Shown in pieces: positions 1-8,602 of a DNA stretch of 64,000 bases. The DNA is from Contendibacter sp031732755 (lineage in GTDB: Bacteria; Pseudomonadota; Gammaproteobacteria; Competibacterales; Competibacteraceae), in the NCBI GenBank assembly GCA_031732755.1, contig JAVMKI010000062.1:23540-87539 (forward strand). The letters are read 5' to 3'. Position numbers and translations under genes: made by a program. Within the stretch, counting starts at the first letter, position 1; each line of letters begins with the position of its first letter. The notes beneath the pieces are model-generated. The model was not told the DNA's origin. It was given only the letters and a program-made list of their open reading frames with translations, and made no database searches.

Positions 1-1521
1 CTGGTCAATGATCGGCTGGGCGTAAACTTCTCGACGCCTATCCGGGAGAAGGGCGTGGTCGTTGGGGTAATGGCCATGCATGTGGACGGCAAGTTGTTCG
101 CCGACGTGTTCTCTCAAACGCTGAGCACCTCGGCCGAGCTGAATGCGGGCAATGACATGGCGCTGTATCTCGTCGATCCGAACGGCATTGTCATGACGCA
201 ATCGCGCGGGGACGACTGGCTTTATCGCAGTCTGGGAATGCTTCCGCCCGAGGCGGCGCGGCGAGCGGCGGAAGCGAAATCCCTGGGCGGTGTTTGTCCG
301 GACCGCCAGGCGCAGTGTGCACCGAAAGACAAGATCGCCCGCCCGCCGGAACCTCTGCCCGCGTTACAACTCCTGGGTGATCGGATTCGGGAGGCGTTTG
401 TCACCGGACGGGGGGGCAGCGTGCGGTTTTGTCGGCTGGCCGATGCGAGCGGCGCATCCCACGAGCAGGAATGCAACGGCGCTTGGCATGTCGCCGCTTA
501 TGCGCCGGTTTTGTTGCCGACAGCGACCGCGAGTGGCAACGATACTTCCACTCGGCGGTTCATGGTGGTCGTCGATCTGCCGGAACACGCGTTTCTGAAC
601 GCCGTGGAGCAACAGCGGCTTTTTGGCCTTGGCATCGCCGCGCTCATGGCGGTCCTGGCCATTGCGATTTCCCTGTTGCTGGCTCGGGTAATCGCCAAAC
701 CCATCAATCGGCTGGCCACCACGGCCGGTGAGGTTGAGCAGGACAAACCCTTTCAACAACAAATGGTCGCCGAAGTCACAACGCTAGGCGATGAGATTGG
801 CCATCTGGCGCGCGTTTTCAGCAAGATGGTATTGGCGCTCCAGGCGCGCATGGCCGAATTACGCACGATCTACCAGATCGGCCGTTCCATCAGTTCCAGT
901 ATCGATCTGGACCAGACGCTCCGCTATGTCGCGGACTCCGTTCGCGACGTTATCCCGTATGACGCCATCGAACTTTCCCTGCTGGACGATGCGCGACACC
1001 AAATGGTGGTTTATCTAGCCGTTGGAGGTGATTCGGTCGAGAACGCGCCACGATGCTACGCCAGCGATCAGGGATTGTCGGGGCGTCTGCTCGCCAGCAC
1101 CGAGGGGGTTCTGCTGCCCGATCTGGCCGCCGCGCCCGAGGCCGAGAACCAGCCCGCGCGCACCTGGACCGCGCTCCACCCCCAGTCCTATTTGGGGGTA
1201 CCGCTGCAAGTCAAGGGCAAGATCATCGGTGCTATCGAACTGGCCAGTAAGCAGCCCCATGGTTTCGACGCCCACAAGCTGCGTTTGCTGGAAAGCATCG
1301 CCATGCAAGCGGCCATCGTCATTCAGAACGCTCAGGAAGTGCGCGTCCGGGAAGATCAATTCAAGCAGAAAATCCAGGAATTGAATATCGAGATCGACGA
1401 GATCAAACGCGCCAAACAGGTGGGCGAGATCGTGGAATCGGATTATTTCAAGCGACTACGCGCGCAGGCTGGCCAATTGCGCGCCAGTCGATCCAAACCG
1501 GAGTCGTCTTCCGATGGGTGA
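1..1521 (+). CDS. Membrane sensor with Cache-like region, HAMP and GAF domains (5' truncated)
   Basis: The reading frame is open from base 1, so the true start lies outside the window. An extracytoplasmic region (bases 1-600) precedes one hydrophobic segment (about 618-693) ending in IAKPINRL, the usual entry to a HAMP linker (about 690-870). A short coiled linker leads to a GAF domain (about 880-1330) that begins with the typical TIYQIGRSISSSIDLDQTL. The last 50 residues form a charged tail containing KQVGEIVESDYFKRL, nearly identical to the tail of the cyclase-FHA protein at 25340-26440. No kinase, cyclase or phosphatase domain follows, so output is presumably by protein contact, perhaps with the SpoIIE phosphatase encoded convergently at 2075-4111. 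The domain calls are confident; the role is inference. Confidence 0.85.
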   Translation: MVNDRLGVNFSTPIREKGVVVGVMAMHVDGKLFADVFSQTLSTSAELNAGNDMALYLVDPNGIVMTQSRGDDWLYRSLGMLPPEAARRAAEAKSLGGVCPDRQAQCAPKDKIARPPEPLPALQLLGDRIREAFVTGRGGSVRFCRLADASGASHEQECNGAWHVAAYAPVLLPTATASGNDTSTRRFMVVVDLPEHAFLNAVEQQRLFGLGIAALMAVLAIAISLLLARVIAKPINRLATTAGEVEQDKPFQQQMVAEVTTLGDEIGHLARVFSKMVLALQARMAELRTIYQIGRSISSSIDLDQTLRYVADSVRDVIPYDAIELSLLDDARHQMVVYLAVGGDSVENAPRCYASDQGLSGRLLASTEGVLLPDLAAAPEAENQPARTWTALHPQSYLGVPLQVKGKIIGAIELASKQPHGFDAHKLRLLESIAMQAAIVIQNAQEVRVREDQFKQKIQELNIEIDEIKRAKQVGEIVESDYFKRLRAQAGQLRASRSKPESSSDG

Positions 1522-1558
1522 AAATCGGTCCAAGTCAGCTTCCACGGAATAGCCAGCC

Positions 1559-2053
1559 ATGCGCGTCGATAGCCAACGACTGATGACCTTTTTGGGTGAA
1601 CTGGGTATTGCCACCACGACGGTGGAGCATCCACCGCTGCGCACGGTCGAGGATAGCCGGCGTCTGCGTGGCGATCTGATGGGTGGACATGTCAAGAATC
1701 TGTTTTTGAGGGATAAAAAGGGCGGATATTGGCTGCTGGCGGCGCTGGAGCATACACAGATCAATCTGCGGGACACGGCAGCCCTATTGCAAGCGCCACG
1801 TTTTTCGTTCGCCAGTGAAGAAGAACTGAACCGGATGCTCGGCATCGTTCCCGGCGCGGTCTCGCCATTCGCCGTCATCAACGATGACGATGCTCGGGTT
1901 TGCGTGGTACTGGAGCAGCGCGTGCTCGATGTCGACTGCCTCAACTGTCACCCGCTCCGCAACGACCGCACAACGACCATCGCCACGGGCGATCTCCTGC
2001 GCTTTCTCGAAGCGGTCGGACACCCGCCGCGCATTATCCATTTGCTGGGGTGA
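1559..2053 (+). CDS. YbaK/ProX-type aminoacyl-tRNA deacylase
   Basis: A 164-residue single-domain protein of the YbaK/ProX (prolyl-tRNA editing) superfamily. HVKNLFLRDKKG near residue 45 carries the conserved lysine, GIVPGAVSPFAVIND near residue 100 is the family GxxPGxVSPF signature, and HPLRNDRTTTI near residue 140 is the C-terminal family motif. Free-standing ProX proteins hydrolyse mischarged alanyl-tRNA(Pro) in trans, so a cytosolic translation quality-control role is likely. The start ATG is 37 bases after the sensor gene on the same strand. The gene runs convergently into the SpoIIE phosphatase gene with 21 bases between the stops. The exact tRNA substrate cannot be read from sequence. 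Confidence 0.88.
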   Translation: MRVDSQRLMTFLGELGIATTTVEHPPLRTVEDSRRLRGDLMGGHVKNLFLRDKKGGYWLLAALEHTQINLRDTAALLQAPRFSFASEEELNRMLGIVPGAVSPFAVINDDDARVCVVLEQRVLDVDCLNCHPLRNDRTTTIATGDLLRFLEAVGHPPRIIHLLG

Positions 2054-2074
2054 ATGGACCTTGGGGAAGGTGCC

Positions 2075-4111
2075 TCATGGCGCCTCGGCCGCCGGTTCCC
2101 GATAGCCCACTTCCAGGACGGCCTCGGCCTCGCCCACCGCGACATCGGTGGAGCCGCGCCAGCGCAATGCCAGCAGGGTAATGTCATCGCTTTGCGGATG
2201 ACCGCCCACGAAAGATTTAACCGAGCCGATGACGTTGGCGATGATGCTGTGAGCGGGAGCCTCGCAACATACGGGAACCAGGGCGTCGCTCAGGCGTTTA
2301 AACGCAAACATCTCGTGCTTGGCGTTCATCGCCTCGCTCACCCCGTCGGTGTAAATGACCAGGCCCTCGCTTGGCGCGAGTTGAATGACATCCTCTTCCT
2401 GGTAAACGGCGTCGGGGGCAAAACCGAGCACCAGCCCACCCCGCTTTTCGATGAATTCCGGTTGGCCATTCCGGCGCAATACCAGGGGGCGCTCGTGACC
2501 GCCGTCGCTGTAGGTGATCTGGCCGGTGCGCAGGTCCAGAATGCCAGCGAAGACGGTGACGAACATGCCTTCCGGATTGTTCTGGCACAAGGTGGCGTTG
2601 ACCCGCTCCATGATGCAAGCGACTGAGGTGGAGTCACGGCGCGCTTCCACGGAAAACAGGGTCTTGGTGACCGCCATGAACAGCGCGGCCGGTACCCCCT
2701 TGTCCGATACGTCGCCGATCAGGATGAACAGGCGATGCTCGTCGAGCAGGAAAAAATCGAACAGATCCCCACCGACGGCCTTGGCCGGTTCCAGCATCGC
2801 GTGAAGGTCGCACTCGGTATGGTCGGGCAGCGCAAAGGAGTTGGGCAACATGCCCATCTGAATGCTGCGCGCGGCGGACAATTCGCCCTCGATGCGCTCC
2901 TTCGCCGCCGTGGTTTCCTTGAGTTCGGCGATATAGGTCTCCAGCCGGGTCACCATCAAGTACAGCGCCCCACCGAGAAAACCGACCTCGTCGGCGCGAC
3001 CTCTGGATACCTTGAGCAGCTCTCCGTGCATTTCCTGATCGGCGTTGAAATCGTTCTCGACCAGGCGGTTGGTTTGTACGGTCAGGCGGGCCAGCGGCCT
3101 GACGATGCGATTGAGAAAAGGCAGCGCCAACGCCATGCCCAATAACAACAACCCGATGGTCAGCCCGCCGCCGACGGTCAGCAGAGAATGAAGTTCCGCC
3201 TGCACGTTGACGGGTAGGCTCATGAACGCTGCCCCGTTGGGCAAACCATCCGCGCCGAAAATGGGCGCCGCCACGTATAGCACCGCATGCCCGAACAACA
3301 CGTTGTGGACCTCGCTGTTCTGCAAATACGAGGCCGGCAAACTCTCCTTGATGACCTTCTCCACGATGCCGCGCTCGACGGCGGTTAACATGGTTGTTTT
3401 GTTGCTACCGTTGGCCGAGGTGACGACCGTCGGTTTGAGCGTTTCGTCGAAGACCCTGATGGTATCGATCAACGCCGCCGACATCACGGTTTCCATCATC
3501 CGCTTGAGGCCGCCAACGCTGTTGACGATCTGGTTGATGCCACCGGGTAGACGGCCGATCAACACCATCCCGCTCCGGTCCGGCATGGCCACGCCGCCAT
3601 AATACAGTTCGCGGTTGTCCAGTTTACGGGCCTGGAGATCGGTGAAAATGCTAAAGCGGCGACTTTCCAGCAGCGGCCGGAAGACCGGTTGCAACATCAG
3701 GCCGGAATCGACGCCAATGGTGGCGCTGAGATCGTCGAGTGACCAGAAAACCGGGTTGCCACGAACGTCGGTGACCCAAATCTCTGGAATGGCATTATTG
3801 GCCGCAATGTTGCGCAGGGCTTGATTGATTTCCAGCGTGGACGCTTTGCGCTGGCGCGCGATTTGGACCAATTGCGCCACGATGTCCGCCTGAGCCTGTA
3901 CGTCCTTGCCGATGGCTTCCTGGATGGCCATCGGTATTTGCTGAATGAAGCTGATGGATTGGGCGAGCAGTTGCGCAACCAAGATTCCGTCCCGCTCGGT
4001 CCGTTGCAGGATGGACTGCCAGGAAACATAAGCAAACACTCCGGCGGTGCTTGGAAGGCCAATGGCGATGATCAGCGTGACGAAGAAGAACAGTCGGCGG
4101 CGCAGCGTCAT
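2075..4111 (-). CDS. Membrane-bound SpoIIE/RsbU-type serine phosphatase with HAMP domain
   Basis: A 678-residue protein with TM1 at about residues 7-28, a periplasmic sensing region, TM2 at about 311-333, a HAMP linker (NRIVRPLARL onward), a short coiled coil and a C-terminal PP2C-like SpoIIE domain from about 407. The metal-binding motifs are intact: VGGDLFDFF, IGDVSDKGVPAALFMA, YTDGVSEAMN and QSDDITLLAL. Such phosphatases dephosphorylate STAS-domain anti-sigma antagonists in partner-switching pathways. Three STAS proteins and one RsbW-like kinase are encoded at 13.9-22.3 kb. This is the last gene of a tight minus-strand operon, 10 bases after a periplasmic amino-acid-binding protein, which suggests that solute sensing feeds into the phosphatase. 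The domain calls are firm; the link to particular STAS proteins is inference. Confidence 0.92.
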   Translation of the reverse strand: MTLRRRLFFFVTLIIAIGLPSTAGVFAYVSWQSILQRTERDGILVAQLLAQSISFIQQIPMAIQEAIGKDVQAQADIVAQLVQIARQRKASTLEINQALRNIAANNAIPEIWVTDVRGNPVFWSLDDLSATIGVDSGLMLQPVFRPLLESRRFSIFTDLQARKLDNRELYYGGVAMPDRSGMVLIGRLPGGINQIVNSVGGLKRMMETVMSAALIDTIRVFDETLKPTVVTSANGSNKTTMLTAVERGIVEKVIKESLPASYLQNSEVHNVLFGHAVLYVAAPIFGADGLPNGAAFMSLPVNVQAELHSLLTVGGGLTIGLLLLGMALALPFLNRIVRPLARLTVQTNRLVENDFNADQEMHGELLKVSRGRADEVGFLGGALYLMVTRLETYIAELKETTAAKERIEGELSAARSIQMGMLPNSFALPDHTECDLHAMLEPAKAVGGDLFDFFLLDEHRLFILIGDVSDKGVPAALFMAVTKTLFSVEARRDSTSVACIMERVNATLCQNNPEGMFVTVFAGILDLRTGQITYSDGGHERPLVLRRNGQPEFIEKRGGLVLGFAPDAVYQEEDVIQLAPSEGLVIYTDGVSEAMNAKHEMFAFKRLSDALVPVCCEAPAHSIIANVIGSVKSFVGGHPQSDDITLLALRWRGSTDVAVGEAEAVLEVGYREPAAEAP

Positions 4112-4121
4112 GGTCGTGGGC

Positions 4122-5021
4122 CTACTTCAGCCAGATCACGGAGGCAGCCAATCGTTGGGCCACCTTGTGATCGAGCGGGAAATAAATCACCCCGCGGGGT
4201 CCGAACCAGCGCTCGTAAATCTCGATATAGGAACCTTGATACTGATCGACGCCCTCAAGGAGATCGGCAAGCACCCGATTGACGAAGGCCCGCCATTCCG
4301 AGTCGTCCTTGGGCAGGACGCAAGCCATCGATTCATAGGAAAATTCTTCGGTGCGCGGCAGCAGGAGGACTTTGCTCTTGAGCGGGCTTTTCTCCACCTT
4401 GGCGCGCAGCACGACCCCGATGTTGGCCAAGCCGTCGAGCTCACCACGCTCGAACTGGGCGAAGCCGGTATCCATGTCGGGAACCTCAATGCTCACCGCT
4501 TCGGGTACGTACTCGGCGAGGATGGCGGCGGTCGTCGTGCCGGCGGCGACGCCAATGCGCTTACCGCGCAAATCCCCGAGGCGTTCGGCGGTAGTGCGCA
4601 GGGTCATGATGCGGGTGCCATTGCCGAAGAACGGGATCGAGAAATCCACCAACTCCTGTCGCTTCCAGGTGGGAGTGGTAATGCCGCATTCGATGTCGAT
4701 CACCTGGCTGGCCACCAGCTCTATCCGGTTGCTGGCCGTGGTCTCGCGAAGCTTCATTTCAATCGGTCGGCCGAAGCGCTGTTGAAGTCGCTTATGAATC
4801 TCGTTGAGCAGATCAACCGAAAAACCAACCAACTGGCCCTTTTTGTCGCGATAGGCAAAGGGCAAGGCGTCCGCGCGGGCGCCAGCGTTGAAAACGCCCG
4901 TGTTGCCGATGCGGTCGAGGACGTGCTCCGCCCATGCCGTTGCCGGCGCGGCGCAAGCCAGCAGCGCCGCCGCGATCACGGTTGGCGGCCAGCGACGGAA
5001 AATCGCGGCAATCTGTTTCAA
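4122..5021 (-). CDS. Periplasmic amino-acid-type solute-binding protein (SBP_3 family)
   Basis: A 299-residue secreted binding protein. Residues 1-31 form a signal peptide (RR n-region, hydrophobic VIAAALLACAAPATAWA). The mature part has the family-3 fold signatures: LPFAYRDKKGQLVGFSVDLL, the IECGITTPTWKR segment and DMDTGFAQFERGELDG. It resembles glutamate/aspartate binding proteins (GltI-like) in length and motifs. It lies 10 bases from the permease gene upstream and 10 bases from the phosphatase gene downstream. No ABC ATPase gene is nearby, so it may serve a transporter whose ATPase lies elsewhere, or act as the ligand-binding part of a sensor. The ligand is unknown; a polar amino acid is a guess from the family. 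Confidence 0.88.
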   Translation of the reverse strand: MKQIAAIFRRWPPTVIAAALLACAAPATAWAEHVLDRIGNTGVFNAGARADALPFAYRDKKGQLVGFSVDLLNEIHKRLQQRFGRPIEMKLRETTASNRIELVASQVIDIECGITTPTWKRQELVDFSIPFFGNGTRIMTLRTTAERLGDLRGKRIGVAAGTTTAAILAEYVPEAVSIEVPDMDTGFAQFERGELDGLANIGVVLRAKVEKSPLKSKVLLLPRTEEFSYESMACVLPKDDSEWRAFVNRVLADLLEGVDQYQGSYIEIYERWFGPRGVIYFPLDHKVAQRLAASVIWLK

Positions 5022-5031
5022 GGTACCCCTC

Positions 5032-5691
5032 CTAATTCGTCGGTCGACCGGTTGGCGCCGCGCTGACGCGCGCCAGCAGATGCTGTTTCACGCGGCCCAT
5101 CGCCCAGTTCAGTGGGAAACAAAACCCGAAAAAATAACTGATGGCATAAGCGTAAACCCAAATCATCATCTCTTCGCCACCCACCGCGGCGATCACGACG
5201 TTGCAGCGCGACACGATTTCACTCACACCGATGACCGAGGCGGTGCTCGACGCCATCACGATGATCAGCAGGTACATGGTCCAACTCGGAATGAAAAGCA
5301 GTGCGGCGAGCGGATTGTCATTGCGCCAGTGCCGCAAGGCGACGAAGAGATTGTCGGAGACAAATCCGACCACGGCCACCGAGAGCGCCAGCGCCGCCTT
5401 GAGCCAGGCGGGAAAGTGATAAGTTTGGCCAGAGACCTCAAATTCCGCCGGGGTGAGAAAGGCTAGATAGAACAGAAAGACGAACGTTGGAATGTTGCGC
5501 GTTAGTTCAGTGACAGCCAAGCTCGCGCGGGTGAGGGATTTCCGCCGGGACAGACGCAGTCGCGCCAGCACCGCGCCGAATGCGGTGCCAATGGCCATGG
5601 CGACCAACGAGATCAGGATGTTCCACAGAAAGCCATCCGCCAGGAACGGCGTCCATACTATCAGGATATGCACGATTTCAATCGGCGCCAT
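5032..5691 (-). CDS. ABC amino-acid permease-like membrane protein with degenerate EAA loop
   Basis: A 219-residue polytopic protein of the HisM/GltJ permease type. Recognisable landmarks are LTRNIPTFVFLFYLAF (the usual R-[GN]-[TI]-P motif) and MASSTASVIGVSEIV, matching the family segment LKDTSLxSVIGVxEL. The cytoplasmic EAA loop that normally contacts the ABC ATPase is hard to recognise: in its place stands a segment with NDNPLAALLFIPSW, lacking the conserved EAA and the central glycine. The ATG at 5691 was chosen over a TTG six codons upstream. It overlaps the upstream gene by 14 bases, suggesting translational coupling. It could be a true permease with a divergent loop, or a membrane sensor component. 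Confidence 0.8.
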   Translation of the reverse strand: MAPIEIVHILIVWTPFLADGFLWNILISLVAMAIGTAFGAVLARLRLSRRKSLTRASLAVTELTRNIPTFVFLFYLAFLTPAEFEVSGQTYHFPAWLKAALALSVAVVGFVSDNLFVALRHWRNDNPLAALLFIPSWTMYLLIIVMASSTASVIGVSEIVSRCNVVIAAVGGEEMMIWVYAYAISYFFGFCFPLNWAMGRVKQHLLARVSAAPTGRPTN

Positions 5692-7291
5692 GCTGGAGCC
5701 TGCGTTCAAGGTAATTGAATAGTTGGACGACGACCATCACCAGCAGGAAATAGGTGATCATCAGCACGTTCATCATGACCACGGCATTGCCCTGTTCCGC
5801 CACGATGGCGGTGGATGCCGAGATCAGCTCCGGCACGGCGATGGCGCTGGCCATGCCGGTCGCCTTGACGACATTGACCAGCGCGGCGATCACGGAAGCG
5901 TAGGCGAGGCGCAGCACCGAGGGCAGATTGCGCCAGCCCAGCGCGAAACCGGGTTCCTGGTCCTTGAGCACGGCGCACGCTTCGAGCAAGGCGGACACGA
6001 TCGCGCAACCGGTATACAGCGATAGGCAGAAAATGGCGATCATTGAGCCATCGAAGGTCCAGCCGTAGTGGGTGACCACGAGATGGCCAACGCCGAAAAA
6101 AACCAGATAGATCAACAGCAACGGGGGCGTCATCCGGCCTAGGGCGATGGACAGTCGCACCAGGCCGCGCAGCCAGGGAATGTTTTCCGCCACCAGCGCC
6201 CCAAGGCAACCCAGCGCCAGGCTGCCGACGATGCAGGCAGCCATTAACTGCAATGTCATCCACAGGCCAGACAGAAAGAGAGTGCGGTCGTAGGCATCGT
6301 AGAGAATCGTCAGATTGATTCCCGTCCGTTCGTTGATCAACAAGCCGATGTGTTGTAGGCCGCCGACCTCCGTGGAGGTCAGCAAGAGCTTGTTTCTGCA
6401 CTCGGTCGGCCATTCGCCATCGGCTTGACGGGTGCAAACCCGTCCGCCGCCCGGCTGAGTCCGGCTCCACAACTCGCGCGTATCGGCCAGGAACCGGCTC
6501 GGCTTGATACCCCAGTGTCGCTCGGCTTCGAGCAACCAGCCGCGGCGGTGCCAATCGGCGATGATGTCCGAAATGGCGCGCTCCAGCGGGGAATCGCGCT
6601 CCGAGGCAGCGATGGCCATCGCCCACGGCGAGACCATCATGGAAGGTAGCGGCGTCTCGTAACTAGCCCATTCTGGATCGTTGAGGATGCCCACGATGCC
6701 GGTGTCGTCGTACAGCCAGGCGACGCACCGCCCATCCCGCAAAGCCAGTTTGGTATCGCGGGTGCCGTTGAAGACCTGCAGATCGAGTAGAAATCGCTGC
6801 GCCATGGAACGGTTGAAGTAGGCGCCTTGGGTGGCACACACTTTTTTGCCGCGCAGATCGGCCCAGGTGGACAGATGGGCGTTGGGAGGTGCCACGACCG
6901 CCGCGCCGCTGGCATAGTAGTTGGGCTCGATGAGCGTGGCGATCTGGCGGCGCTGCGGGGTGTCGCCGAGGGTGGCGATCACCACGTCGATGGCTCCCTC
7001 CTGCAACTTTTGCAGGCGGTTGGTGGAGCTGACGGCGACCAGTTGCAATTGAACGCCCAGGCGGCGGGCCAGTTCGGCGGCCAGATCCGGCTCGAGGCCG
7101 ATTAGGCGACCGTTGGCGTCCAACATGCCAAATGGCGGATAGTCGGATTTGACGCCAACGATCAGAGTTCCACGTTTCTGAATCAAGTCGAGCCGGTTGG
7201 CCAGCGCCTCCCGACCACTCAGGATGGCGATCAGCGCCAACGCAAAGGCGGCGCGGAGTGGCAAACGGTAGCGACCGACGGCCTGGCTCAT
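5678..7291 (-). CDS. Fusion of SBP_3 solute-binding domain and ABC permease domain
   Basis: About 537 residues. Residues 1-31 are a signal or anchor sequence. Residues about 35-270 are a family-3 binding domain (GTLIVGVKSDYPPFGMLD is the classic start). A region containing several cysteines follows, then a permease domain from about residue 330 with GRMTPPLLLIYLVFF (the R-x-T-P motif), ALGWRNLPSVLRLA (EAA-like, keeping the glycine) and VVKATGMASAIAVPELI. Start ATG 7291 lies 5 bases after the methyltransferase stop. A 40-codon upstream extension is open but would overlap that gene. Binding protein-permease fusions occur in Gram-positives and some proteobacteria. Here the operon also holds a separate binding protein and permease, and no ATPase. 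Confidence 0.85.
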   Translation of the reverse strand: MSQAVGRYRLPLRAAFALALIAILSGREALANRLDLIQKRGTLIVGVKSDYPPFGMLDANGRLIGLEPDLAAELARRLGVQLQLVAVSSTNRLQKLQEGAIDVVIATLGDTPQRRQIATLIEPNYYASGAAVVAPPNAHLSTWADLRGKKVCATQGAYFNRSMAQRFLLDLQVFNGTRDTKLALRDGRCVAWLYDDTGIVGILNDPEWASYETPLPSMMVSPWAMAIAASERDSPLERAISDIIADWHRRGWLLEAERHWGIKPSRFLADTRELWSRTQPGGGRVCTRQADGEWPTECRNKLLLTSTEVGGLQHIGLLINERTGINLTILYDAYDRTLFLSGLWMTLQLMAACIVGSLALGCLGALVAENIPWLRGLVRLSIALGRMTPPLLLIYLVFFGVGHLVVTHYGWTFDGSMIAIFCLSLYTGCAIVSALLEACAVLKDQEPGFALGWRNLPSVLRLAYASVIAALVNVVKATGMASAIAVPELISASTAIVAEQGNAVVMMNVLMITYFLLVMVVVQLFNYLERRLQHGAD

Positions 7292-7296
7292 CCTGG

Positions 7297-8121
7297 TCAG
7301 CCGGAACTGGAGAACCGCGCTGGGTTCGGTTCGGGTGCTACCTCCGCCACGGCGAGAAAACCATAGGCGTAACGGAGCGGTACGATGGTTACCAACAGCT
7401 GGTCGAGCCAACGCAACAGCACTGATTTGACCACGCCACTCTCCGGTAGGACGCTCTCGGCCCGCATCTGGATCAGGCGAAATCCCTGTTGTTCGAGTTC
7501 TCGCCCGAATTCTTCGAGAGTGTATAGATGATAATACATCTCCACCGAAACCTTGTCAGCGGTTCGCTCATAAAAAATATCGCCTGGCTCAAGTTGTCCT
7601 TCGCGCACCAGATGTCGCGCCATGACCTGGTGCCTGAGAAAGCGTCGCGCGGCGTTGGGCACCGTTACGATGATTCGGCCCCCAGGCCGCAACAGGCGCC
7701 GGATGGTCGCCAGCGTTTCCTGGCGAAGCGCGCGGGAAAAGATGTGCCCCAGTACCCCAAACATCAGAATCGCCAGATCAAAACCCTCGCCTGGCCGTGG
7801 CGTGTTGGCCAGCGCTGACAGATCACCGCACACCAACCGCAGTCGGCCTGATTCGACATGCCGGGCGCATCGTACCGATAGTTCGTCAATCGCTTTCTGG
7901 CTGATGTCGCAAGCGGTGATCGTGGCCTCCGTTTGGTCGAGCAAGGGTGCGGCATAACGGCCATTGCCGCAGCCGAAATCCAGAATTTTTTTTCTATCCT
8001 TATATATTTCTCGAGTCACGATAGCCAAACTTGACAAATTGGGATGCGGATAGCGCTGGTTATATAGGTGACTGGCGAAGTACTGGTTGTAGTTCTCCGC
8101 GACATCACAAACTGGATTCAT
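7297..8121 (-). CDS. Class I SAM-dependent methyltransferase
   Basis: A 274-residue protein with a Rossmann-type methyltransferase core. ILDFGCGNGRYAAPLL (about residues 46-61) is motif I for SAM binding, ITACDISQKAIDEL is the acidic motif after it, FDLAILMFGVLGHI is motif II, and LLRPGGRIIVTVPN is motif III. The N-terminal VAENYNQYFASHLYNQRYPHP segment is common in Methyltransf_11/25 enzymes that act on small molecules or ubiquinone-like and wobble-base substrates, so the substrate is open. It is the first gene of the five-gene minus-strand operon that ends in a SpoIIE phosphatase, and begins at the edge of an AT-rich intergenic region. Whether it modifies the receptor proteins or a metabolite cannot be decided. 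Confidence 0.85.
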   Translation of the reverse strand: MNPVCDVAENYNQYFASHLYNQRYPHPNLSSLAIVTREIYKDRKKILDFGCGNGRYAAPLLDQTEATITACDISQKAIDELSVRCARHVESGRLRLVCGDLSALANTPRPGEGFDLAILMFGVLGHIFSRALRQETLATIRRLLRPGGRIIVTVPNAARRFLRHQVMARHLVREGQLEPGDIFYERTADKVSVEMYYHLYTLEEFGRELEQQGFRLIQMRAESVLPESGVVKSVLLRWLDQLLVTIVPLRYAYGFLAVAEVAPEPNPARFSSSG

Positions 8122-8602
8122 TGGAAGCGATCTCTGCTGGGTCGGTGATTGAGAAGATTTGGAAGGTTTCGCGCGATCCGGGGATCAGTGGAGCGCCCTT
8201 TTTTGATCCATAAACCAGATGGATATTGTGACTTCCAATCCACGCGTGTTTTCCGAAACTTTATTCGGATTGCCCAGCCTGTTCGGGGCGATGATGATTA
8301 GTTGGTTGATTTTTAATAATAATTTTGGCGTTTGGTTTCGGAATCCCGTTGATTCCTGATGATTAAAAAAATAGTTTATCAAATTAGTAGGACTTGTGCT
8401 AGACTAGCCGTAACTGTCATAAAGCTTGGTTTTACTCCATTGAGAAATGGAATGATTGTATAACAATAATTACAATTTTGACGTGATTTTTGATGGCTTT
8501 CAGATGGACTAATTTTCGTGTGGCTAACCCATCGCTATGTGGTAGTCATCTCGACCAAGTCGAAAATTGCATTTCGGTCTATCCGAAGGGGGGTAAGCAA
8601 GC
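8122..8602. other. AT-rich divergent intergenic region
   Basis: This 481-base region separates the minus-strand operon ending at 8121 from the plus-strand cluster starting at 8603 and must carry both promoters. It is clearly richer in A+T than its surroundings, especially 8280-8520. A TTGACG hexamer at 8478-8483 could be a -35 box for the plus strand, but no convincing -10 lies at the right spacing. A short dyad ATTGT-ATA-ACAAT sits at 8455-8467 and might be an operator. No gene, RNA or repeat was recognised here; a 62-codon open frame starting at 8518 has no coding character. Confidence 0.55.

Noticed and set aside
8201..8213. 13-mer TTTGATCCATAAA shared with about 27463-27475
   Set aside because: Many shared 13-mers are expected by chance in 64 kb, and the contexts differ.
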